Below are positions 8,896-14,455 of a stretch of 15,977 nucleotides of DNA, in pieces; the stretch's first letter is position 1, and each line of letters begins with the position of its first letter. This DNA is from an uncultured Collinsella sp. (lineage in GTDB: Bacteria; Actinomycetota; Coriobacteriia; Coriobacteriales; Coriobacteriaceae): assembly GCA_902489855.1 (NCBI GenBank), contig CABUBS010000023.1, positions 1 to 15,977 of the forward strand, given 5' to 3'. Both the position numbers and the translations under genes were made by a program. Under the pieces are notes generated by a model. That model saw only the letters and a list, made by a program, of their open reading frames with translations, did not search any database and was not told the origin of the DNA.

Positions 8896-8960
8896 CGCGA
8901 GCTGGGGCGCCTTTAAGGTTGTTTTAAGAACTTTTTTAAAGGATGTGGGGACATCGAGAG

Positions 8961-9386
8961 CTAGATAGTGAATCCAATCTGTGGCAGATAAAGTGGCCCC
9001 CACACTCCACCAGCTGCGACATTTTCAATAAAGCCTCTTGCATAGGAATACAGGTCCTGCATACCGGTGCTAAGTGCTTCTCTGTCAAAAGCATCGTCAT
9101 CTAAATTCGCAGGAGCGCGATATATGCCAGAAACGGATATTTCGGAACGGTAATAATGGCCCTCATCGCCAGGTAAAAGCTCAATAACTAAGTTGAGCTG
9201 ACGAAACCTGACTCCGTTTTCGTCCGAGAATGCACTGGTAATAGCATTTCGGACGTTGCATTCAACGTCAGACTTATTGATGCCCTTTTTCGGAGTCACT
9301 CCGCCATCAAATGAAAAACTGTCCACTTTTCTGGTCACGCACGTAATCAGCGGAGATTCAATGCGTTGCTTCTGTAACGATTCCAT
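8961..9386 (-). CDS. mqsC: SecB-like chaperone of a toxin-antitoxin-chaperone module
   Basis: The 141-residue protein is SecB-like. Residues 112-139 (LYSYARGFIENVAAGG, then PLYLPQIGF) match the SecB C-terminal signature, where SecB typically reads LFPYAR..I...V..GGFPPLYLPPINF. The middle has alternating strands (FRQLNLVIEL, YYRSEISVSGIYR). Length is near that of SecB. In TAC modules such a solitary SecB-like chaperone binds the antitoxin tail and lets it fold, thus holding the toxin in check. The ATG at 9386 follows the antitoxin stop directly (TAG-ATG), with GGAG eight bases upstream. High-GC Gram-positives generally lack housekeeping SecB, which supports the specialised role. The gene is last in its operon, just before the pelD promoter region. 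Confidence 0.88.
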   Translation of the reverse strand: MESLQKQRIESPLITCVTRKVDSFSFDGGVTPKKGINKSDVECNVRNAITSAFSDENGVRFRQLNLVIELLPGDEGHYYRSEISVSGIYRAPANLDDDAFDREALSTGMQDLYSYARGFIENVAAGGVWGPLYLPQIGFTI

Positions 9387-9899
9387 CTACATCTCCAATC
9401 GAAAGGCATTCTCATCTGCCAAAGGAGTCGAGTCCCTATAAGCTGGAGCCTCTCCTCCTGGTATCACCGAAAACCGCGATGTGTTAAGTCCTGAGGTCGT
9501 CTCACCAGAAGAGAGACCCAGATATTTACGCGCCTCCGGGACATCTCGAATGAGCCTCATAAGATTATTTGCGGTAATAGATTGTTGCGATGCCCCGTTC
9601 TCCCAACGAGACGCCGTGGGTTTTGAAACCCCTAATAGCGACTCAAACTCATGCTGAGTCAAACCAAGATCAGAGCGCAAATCCTTTATATCCGAGGGAG
9701 ATAAAAGTTCATGAGCCTTAGCATATTGGGAAGCCAGTGCATGGGCAAGCTTAGTCGCCTCTGTAGCAGTCATTTCATCGTTACCGCACTCGCAAACATA
9801 ATGCTCAATTCCTTTTACGGTAATTTTCTCGCCACGGTAAATTTCAGTCATTGGCGCCGTGGTAAATTGCATTTCTTTGCCGCATTCCATGCAACGCAT
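9387..9899 (-). CDS. mqsA: MqsA-like antitoxin with chaperone-dependent C-terminal tail
   Basis: The 170-residue antitoxin has an N-terminal zinc-binding domain (C3-x2-C6, C36-x-C38; E. coli MqsA has CxxC at both places). An XRE-type helix-turn-helix DNA-binding domain follows at about 70-120 (LGLTQHEFESLLGVSKPTAS is the recognition region). Beyond residue 125 there is an extra tail of about 45 residues, rich in Ser, Thr, Pro and Gly and ending AFRLEM, which ordinary MqsA lacks. In known chaperone-dependent antitoxins such a tail is the chaperone addiction domain bound by the SecB-like partner. The ATG at 9899 is preferred over 9926 because AAAGGAGG sits just before it and it clears the toxin stop by ten bases. 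The protein should repress its own promoter. Confidence 0.9.
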   Translation of the reverse strand: MRCMECGKEMQFTTAPMTEIYRGEKITVKGIEHYVCECGNDEMTATEATKLAHALASQYAKAHELLSPSDIKDLRSDLGLTQHEFESLLGVSKPTASRWENGASQQSITANNLMRLIRDVPEARKYLGLSSGETTSGLNTSRFSVIPGGEAPAYRDSTPLADENAFRLEM

Positions 9900-9909
9900 G
9901 ACTCCTCCT

Positions 9910-10257
9910 TTAATGAATGTATCCATCGATGTTCGCAGACAAAACGTTTAAATGCGCATTGCCTTCGGAATCAATTGAAAACTTAACGTACCAATCCTCG
10001 CATTCAAAACCTCGGCACACGTAGACATCTGCGTAAACATCATGCAGAGGCCCATCCATATCGAGCGCGATGGATTTTCTAAAATCGTCAGGCTTCAGAT
10101 AATCAAATAGGTCAGCAAGGAAATGATCGATGTCCAAATAACCAAACTGATTCATCAGGTGTCTGCGCACCCTACCATTTACAATCATCTTTCCCGAGCG
10201 AGCCAAAGACTTCGCTTCGTCAAGTGAATATGTCGGTCGGAGCTTGGTTCGATTCAT
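9910..10257 (-). CDS. mqsR: MqsR-like toxin (RelE-fold mRNA interferase)
   Basis: The 115-residue protein reads like MqsR over its whole length. Near the N-terminus YSLDEAKSLARSGKMIVNG matches the first helix region of the family, DDFRKSI (58-63) matches the DFYKS block, and LHDVYADVYV (71-80) matches the WQDVYRP region. The strand DWYVKFSID (88-96) precedes the final VLSANIDGYIH. MqsR cleaves mRNA, preferring GCU sites in E. coli; the specificity here is unknown. The ATG at 10257 follows AAGGGG with a five-base gap; a GTG at 10263 would be inside the ribosome binding site. It is the first gene of a three-gene operon in toxin-antitoxin-chaperone order, as in other mqsRA loci. Confidence 0.85.
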   Translation of the reverse strand: MNRTKLRPTYSLDEAKSLARSGKMIVNGRVRRHLMNQFGYLDIDHFLADLFDYLKPDDFRKSIALDMDGPLHDVYADVYVCRGFECEDWYVKFSIDSEGNAHLNVLSANIDGYIH

Positions 10258-10267
10258 AACCACCCCT

Positions 10268-10288
10268 TAGTTAGCATAATGCTAACTA
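10268..10288. promoter_or_regulatory. Palindromic operator over the -10 and transcription start
   Basis: A perfect 21-base palindrome has ten-base arms (left arm TAGTTAGCAT) around a single central A. It overlaps the -10 hexamer and the expected start of transcription of the toxin operon and ends just before the ribosome binding site. The HTH antitoxin MqsA, or another regulator, is the likely ligand; binding there would block RNA polymerase. Confidence 0.75.
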
Positions 10289-10313
10289 TATTCGTCTTGT
10301 TGCCAATTGGCAA
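10285..10313 (-). promoter_or_regulatory. Promoter of the toxin-antitoxin-chaperone operon
   Basis: On the minus strand the -35 TTGCCA (10308-10313, 5 of 6 matches) and the -10 TATAGT (10285-10290, 5 of 6 matches) are separated by exactly 17 bases (10291-10307). The -10 lies 27 bases upstream of the toxin ATG, so the leader is short. Two palindromes sit on the two hexamers, which fits tight autoregulation. Confidence 0.85.
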
Positions 10314-10314
10314 C
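10299..10314. promoter_or_regulatory. Palindromic operator over the -35
   Basis: GTTGCCAATTGGCAAC is a perfect 16-base palindrome that includes the whole -35 hexamer. Its centre is 28-29 bases from the centre of the operator at 10268-10288, close to three helical turns. Its half-site (TTGCC) differs from that of the other palindrome (TTAGC), so the two may be bound by the same protein with different affinity, or by two proteins. Confidence 0.65.
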
Positions 10315-10376
10315 TCTATATAACGGTCCACGCCAGGCGCATTAACGCCCCTATTTTGCGTCTATCCGGAAGTGCG

Positions 10377-10417
10377 GGGCAAGACGGAGATCTGGGGACC
10401 AGACCTCGGTCTTGCCC
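10377..10417. repeat. Long imperfect palindrome, possible REP-like element
   Basis: Two 19-base arms flank a GGA loop; 17 of 19 positions pair. The outer arms are GGGCAAGAC and GTCTTGCCC, the inner TCTGG and CCAGA. There is no T tract on either side, so it does not look like a terminator. The size and GC content fit a dispersed palindromic (REP-type) unit, but copy number cannot be judged from a single window. Confidence 0.55.
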
Positions 10418-10534
10418 TTCCACGACCTGCGGTTTTGTCGTCACAATACGAGTTGTGCTCGGAGGTTTTCGATTTTTCCCAGCACATCCGAAATGCGAGG
10501 CCCTGCAAAGCATGTTCTAGCAACATTAGCGGCA

Positions 10535-10561
10535 TCCGCGACAACATCCAGTTGTCGCGGA
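10535..10561. repeat. Perfect 11-bp stem-loop
   Basis: TCCGCGACAAC and GTTGTCGCGGA pair perfectly around the five-base loop ATCCA. It lies seven bases from the next hairpin and shares the GTTGTCG core with it. It may be part of a tandem terminator behind the CD-NTase gene or part of a small RNA. Confidence 0.6.
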
Positions 10562-10568
10562 AACGTCA

Positions 10569-10602
10569 AAGGGCCGTTGTCGGAAACCGAACAACGGCCC
10601 TT
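10569..10602 (-). terminator. Strong hairpin, likely terminator of the CBASS operon
   Basis: AAGGGCCGTTGT and ACAACGGCCCTT form a perfect 12-bp stem; inside it CGG-AAA-CCG can pair further. The A and T ends of the stem and nearby T-rich sequence (TTCTTTGTCT on the plus strand, TTTGACGTTT on the minus strand) give a terminator-like look in both directions. On the minus strand it sits about 90 bases after the CD-NTase stop. The T tracts are imperfect, so efficiency is uncertain. Confidence 0.6.
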
Positions 10603-10693
10603 CTTTGTCTCCGCCTCACGCAAAGTGCACGACGACTGTATCACTGAGGACATCCTCTTCAACCAGATCAAAAAACGCAATTCGTGCTTTGAG

Positions 10694-11995
10694 CTAACTG
10701 ATAGGAACTTCAATTCTAGATCGTGCTATACAAACGCCGCTCCTAACCGCATAGCACTCAACATAATGTGGGCCAACAAAATCAGTCTTCTCATCATGAA
10801 AGCCATCTTTATTGCCACGTTGAATTTCGCCTCGGATGCAGTTTCTCTGAAATGCAGCTTCACCGCAGTTGCGAACTTTCCAGTAAAAAACGCAATCTCT
10901 AAAAGAAGCAGCATTGACAACAAAGAAGTGAAGCGAACGCCTTCGTAGCAAAGGACAATGCCTAGACAACATATCCCTAAGTAATGAGGGTCTAAATCCA
11001 CGCTGTATAACTTCGCAATCGATATCCATCGAACGACGAATGTCAACCTTAAATATATCCTCGACAAATCGCTCCTCAATGGCCACGCCATACTTGGAAG
11101 CAAATTGGGCTTCTTCACTATCGGAAGAACCATCGACAACAGCGTCGGAGAATGACTTTCCAAATAAATCAATGAGAGCTTGCTCTTTTTCATCAGAGCT
11201 AGTGGCATCGATTAGTTTTCCATGAGCTTTCTTGGCTTTTGGCACAAACGCCCCGCCATCATCATTTGTAACCTGCTGGTTACTACCCAGGGCATGCCAA
11301 AATGATTGTTCGCGATCTTGCTCGGACAGAAATTCAAAGAGATCAGCCAAAAGATCATAAGGTTCACCTGAGCGGTCATCCTGGCTGTAAAAATTATTAA
11401 CAAGAGTATCGATGAGCAGTCCCTTGAAATGGAATCCGAGAGTATTTTTCCAAACCCTTAAAGCATTGCAGAGCCTTTTGCCATCTCCATCGGTCTTTTC
11501 AAATAGAGTAGAACAGGCATCTTGCTCAGGAATAGGATCCGTCTTTTTCCAAAACCCACCATCATTTGAATCGGGATATTTGAACGATCCGTCGTCCTGC
11601 TCAAAAGCAGGAACCAAATCAATCGAATAAAACCTATCTGTGAAGTTAATCACTACAGCTTGTCCGTCACCTTTTATGTCAGTCTTGGGGTAACGGCTTT
11701 TAATTGTTTTTTTGACTTCTTGGAGAAGCGCCGACTGCCCATTAGAGTCATAGGCATTGAATCTCGTATAGACTTCCTGTGGCAGTACAAACAAAAGGTC
11801 GAGATCGCTAGTTTCCGAAACAGCGGTTTGCCGACCAACTGATCCAACCACAAGACAATGGTCATCGACAGAATCCGAATCGTAGTATTTTTTGTTCAAT
11901 AATTTCGTCAATGACTCAATCGACGATTGATACTCACTCAATGAATCCAACGAAATTGAATCGAAGAAGTTCTCAAAAGAACGTTTTTCGTCCAT
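10694..11995 (-). CDS. CD-NTase (SMODS family) with AGS-C sensor domain, CBASS second-messenger synthase
   Basis: The 433-residue protein is a cGAS/DncV-like nucleotidyltransferase of an anti-phage signalling system. The catalytic core shows GS (51-52), SDLDLL (63-68, metal-binding D64 and D66) and the third Asp at D126 in YSIDLV, the classical GS-(DxD)-D arrangement. The C-terminal part (about 345-433) is an AGS-C (adenylyl/guanylyl and SMODS C-terminal sensor) domain: FYWKVRNCGEAA (370-381), RGEI (388-391), HYVECYAV (410-417) and VCIARSRIEVPI (421-432). In CBASS the enzyme makes cyclic oligonucleotides on infection, which activate an effector encoded beside it. The effector here is the upstream SLATT protein, 15 bases away. 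The ATG at 11995 follows AAGGGAG at a five-base gap. The product nucleotide cannot be predicted. Confidence 0.93.
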   Translation of the reverse strand: MDEKRSFENFFDSISLDSLSEYQSSIESLTKLLNKKYYDSDSVDDHCLVVGSVGRQTAVSETSDLDLLFVLPQEVYTRFNAYDSNGQSALLQEVKKTIKSRYPKTDIKGDGQAVVINFTDRFYSIDLVPAFEQDDGSFKYPDSNDGGFWKKTDPIPEQDACSTLFEKTDGDGKRLCNALRVWKNTLGFHFKGLLIDTLVNNFYSQDDRSGEPYDLLADLFEFLSEQDREQSFWHALGSNQQVTNDDGGAFVPKAKKAHGKLIDATSSDEKEQALIDLFGKSFSDAVVDGSSDSEEAQFASKYGVAIEERFVEDIFKVDIRRSMDIDCEVIQRGFRPSLLRDMLSRHCPLLRRRSLHFFVVNAASFRDCVFYWKVRNCGEAAFQRNCIRGEIQRGNKDGFHDEKTDFVGPHYVECYAVRSGVCIARSRIEVPIS

Positions 11996-12010
11996 GTTTG
12001 CTCCCTTCAG

Positions 12011-12580
12011 TTATCTAACCAAATCCCTCAATCCGACTGGGAGTATTTGTTCTATCTCCATCGGAGAAAACCCACAGTCGCCCGCCTTAATGCTTTCACG
12101 GGCCTTTGAATAAGCTTTGGGATTTGTCATAGGGCTTTTTGTGTAAATTGAAGCAACTTCCTTTTGAAGAGAATCACGACGAGACCTGATTTCCGCCAAA
12201 TCAAATGAGCGGCTGTCGGCAAGAAGTGATAGATACCCCTGAAGAATCACCCAAATTGCATCTGCGGTAGCGCCATGACAATTCGCCCTCTCGCTCAAGT
12301 TTGCCCCTTTAAGATAAATTGTTATTGCTAGACTGATCACAGATAGGCCGGCGGCAACCAGCGCCGCAATTTTCATTCCAGATAGCCAGATACTTACAAA
12401 GCCACAAGCGGAAACCGATGTCAAAACAGTCTGCATTACGGATAAACGGTTGTTGAGTCCGTTGGCGTTGTCCGCCGCAACGAGCTGCGTCTTATACGTA
12501 TATAAAAGATTTGCATAAGCCTCAGCTACTTGCAGTAAGAGCCTGCGCCTTTCTTCAAACTCTTCAGCGGTTGTTTCCAT
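12011..12580 (-). CDS. SLATT-domain 2TM effector of the CBASS operon
   Basis: The 189-residue protein has a charged N-terminal helix (EEFEERRRLLLQVAEAYANL), two adjacent transmembrane helices (about residues 49-68 and 70-90) and a soluble helical tail. This is the plan of SLATT (SMODS and SLOG-associating 2TM effector) proteins, which are predicted to form pores when they sense a nucleotide signal and so damage the membrane of the infected cell. It is the first gene of a two-gene operon with the CD-NTase, the usual SMODS-SLATT partnership. The ATG at 12580 follows GGAGG at seven bases. No clear promoter was found upstream. The exact SLATT subfamily needs a profile search. Confidence 0.88.
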   Translation of the reverse strand: METTAEEFEERRRLLLQVAEAYANLLYTYKTQLVAADNANGLNNRLSVMQTVLTSVSACGFVSIWLSGMKIAALVAAGLSVISLAITIYLKGANLSERANCHGATADAIWVILQGYLSLLADSRSFDLAEIRSRRDSLQKEVASIYTKSPMTNPKAYSKARESIKAGDCGFSPMEIEQILPVGLRDLVR

Positions 12581-12686
12581 TGCTATCCTCCAAACAGTCA
12601 GTGTTTTCTAAAAGGATAGGACGCCGCGAGGACAAGAAAAATCGCACAATAAGGCAGACATTAACCCCGAGATTCGAGTACCAGAA

Positions 12687-13364
12687 GTGAGCCATATGCA
12701 TAGCCCAATTGATAGCGAAAGCTACGTCATGCCCATCCTTGGCAGGACCAAGATTGATATCTGGGAGTGTTATGCGAGACATGTTCTGTAATTTATCGAT
12801 AGCGACAAATACGGCAATTTGGCTTACAGCGACAAACCGGATCTGATCGATCGGGAACAGTCCCTGGGCATAGAGGCAACAGCTTCCCAATCACAAGACA
12901 GCAGAAAGGCAGAATCCCTCTATTCCAAACTCCTATACGAGAATGATTCTTCTCAGGAAAAACGTCGAGTCGAACTTATTGAGCAATGTGGAGCGCATTT
13001 CGAAAAAGAAGTCCTGTATGGCCCAAATAGTTCTGATTCGTTCGAGCCGGTTATTGAGGCTCTTCGCAAAAAGCTGGACAGACTCGACTCTGGTGACTAC
13101 GAAACCGTTAGGAGAAACGAGTTGTTTGTCAGGTCCAATATTCTTGCTGACGCGGAAATGCTTCGCGAAGCGCTCTCCAACATGAAAAAAGAGTCCAGTG
13201 ATCACTCATGCCACTTCGCATCTGTTATCGTCTCGGTCCCTGGATACAATTACGTTTTCGACCTCGATGCATCGACATACGTATCTCTTGAATTCGAATA
13301 TGAAGACCAGCATCGTATTGCTCGTGAAGCAAACAAGGAAGTGAACATCGCACAGTCAAGCTGA
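12687..13364 (+). pseudogene. Unknown protein interrupted by in-frame TAA, possibly PD-(D/E)xK-like
   Basis: One plus-strand frame looks like a single protein of about 225 codons with a TAA at 12789-12791. Before it reads MHSPIDSESYVMPILGRTK and onward to ECYARHVL; after it FIDSDKYGNLAYSDKPDLID. The second part has no ATG for over 100 codons and no ribosome binding site before the TTG at 12819, so it is unlikely to be translated alone. The sequence PDL (D52) followed 11 residues later by E63-A-T65 resembles a PD-(D/E)xK nuclease core with Thr for Lys. The part from 12960 on is helical and charged. It is divergent from the CBASS operon, starting about 107 bases from the SLATT ATG. The start may be GTG 12687 or ATG 12696. 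A single C-to-T change (CAA to TAA) would explain the stop. The function is not recognised. Confidence 0.6.
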
Positions 13365-13595
13365 GGCGTGCCACTATAACCGATCTACTAGCAGACCATT
13401 TCGTAGCGGGTCGGAATATAGCACCCGAAGCTCTTTGCTGCGCAAGCGTTAACGTCCTAATGAGCCAGCACACCCAAGCGGCGCAGGTCCACGTCAATCC
13501 GGCACGAAGGTTCTGAGAATATCCCTTATCTTGGCAATGAGAAACCGGGGCGCACAAGGCGGCCCGGGGCACCTCCACCCAAGAAAGGATCCGCT

Positions 13596-14266
13596 ATGCT
13601 CAAAGACGGCATCGCATACCTACTCAAGTTCGCACCCAAGGAAGCCTACATAGACAACTTGATTACCGGTCGTCTCTACATGAACGCGGCCGGCTACTAC
13701 CAAGGCCTGCCTGGCGAGCAGGGCGATCCACTCGAGGCGTCCATGGCTCCCGGGTGTGCCTCTACGGATATACTTGCCTGCCCATCTACTGCATGTACAC
13801 GGTCCGCGAGAACGATATCGTCGACAACGCCGTGAAAATCCCGATGCGAATGATCCAGGAGTTCGGGTGCGCGGACGGGTGGATCGGCATTGTACAGTAC
13901 GACAGCTTCGCGTGCCTCGCCGACAGACACACCGCCGACGGAGGGAGCATCTACGCCCACGGCCCCATCTCCTATGGCGTACCCGGACCAAAACTGATCC
14001 ACGAGATCTTTGAGGGCATCCCGCACAATCTCGTTATTAAAACGCCCAAGTACGCATATCAGAAGGAGTATCGAATCATCGGGTCGCAACCGGTCGAATG
14101 CCGTCTTATACCCGACGAGAACCACCCTGGCTGCAAAATTGAAGAATACGACCATGTAGAGCTTGACCTAGGCAGCAGCCTCGCGGACTTTTCCTGGAAG
14201 GTCTCGGTGGCGAGTCTCGAAGAAGCGCGAGACGGCCTCATGTTGAAGCTGCCGCATCACGATTAA
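13596..14266 (+). pseudogene. Conserved-looking protein of unknown function, frameshifted
   Basis: The gene opens at ATG 13596 behind AAAGGA and reads MLKDGIAYLLKFAPKEAYID, then LYMNAAGYYQGLPGEQGDPL, to about residue 53. It then loses sense, while the -1 frame continues from 13754 as VCLYGYTCLPIYCMYTVREN to the TAA at 14266. Adding one G to the GGG at 13752-13754 restores a single protein of about 223 residues (SMAPGVCLYGY). The joined product is soluble, without signal peptide or membrane helix. DNLITGRLYMNAAGYYQ and KYAYQKEYRIIG recall a group of uncharacterised proteins with an LYMNxxxYF motif and a QKEYR motif, but I cannot name a function. GC content is close to that of the core genome. 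This may be a real mutation, phase variation or a sequencing error; the site is not a classical slippery heptamer. Confidence 0.7.
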
Positions 14267-14310
14267 CCCACGAAGCGCGGGCGGGACGCCGCCAATGGCA
14301 AACTTCCCAA

Positions 14311-14360
14311 CAGTCAGCTACTCCCCCAACATTCCCCAGAAAGTTCGCTGATGCTGACTG
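14311..14360 (+). repeat. Inverted repeat upstream of the transglutaminase-like gene
   Basis: CAGTCAGC (14311-14318) and GCTGACTG (14353-14360) are perfect eight-base inverted copies 34 bases apart. CCCCAG and CTGGGG (14334-14339, 14358-14363) form a competing pair. It may be a weak terminator of the frameshifted gene or a leader structure of the next one. TAAAAT at 14370-14375 could be a -10, but I see no matching -35. Low confidence. Confidence 0.3.
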
Positions 14361-14455
14361 GGGTTCCCGTAAAATAAACCGCAACAAAATATGTGCGGAG
14401 TGCTGGCCTGGAGCTGCCTTCGGACCCTATTGGCTGCTCACCGAGAGGCTCCGCT

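Larger units (their letters stand above)
10317..10693. other. Intergenic stretch with three hairpins, no gene
   Basis: I see no credible coding frame in these 377 bases. The short frames on both strands cross the hairpins and have no ribosome binding site. The stretch lies between the CD-NTase stop and the toxin promoter. It holds an imperfect 41-base palindrome and two closely spaced GC-rich stem-loops, listed separately. It is the boundary between the two defence modules and might encode a small structured RNA. Confidence 0.6.

Noticed and set aside
10268..10314. CRISPR repeats or attachment site
   Set aside because: The palindromes are single, differ from each other, have no spacers and fit the promoter elements exactly.
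10377..10602. Retron-type non-coding RNA
   Set aside because: The hairpins recall an msr-msd region but no reverse transcriptase gene is near.
10412..10948. 178-codon plus-strand frame across the hairpins
   Set aside because: Runs through three hairpins and antisense into the AGS-C domain of the CD-NTase; no start signals.
12564..12890. 108-codon minus-strand frame overlapping the SLATT start
   Set aside because: No ribosome binding site, overlaps the well-supported SLATT start, and lies antisense to a better protein-like frame.
13743..13760. Programmed -1 ribosomal frameshift
   Set aside because: The codons CCC GGG in the zero frame cannot re-pair after slipping back by one, and no heptamer of the X XXY YYZ type is in phase.
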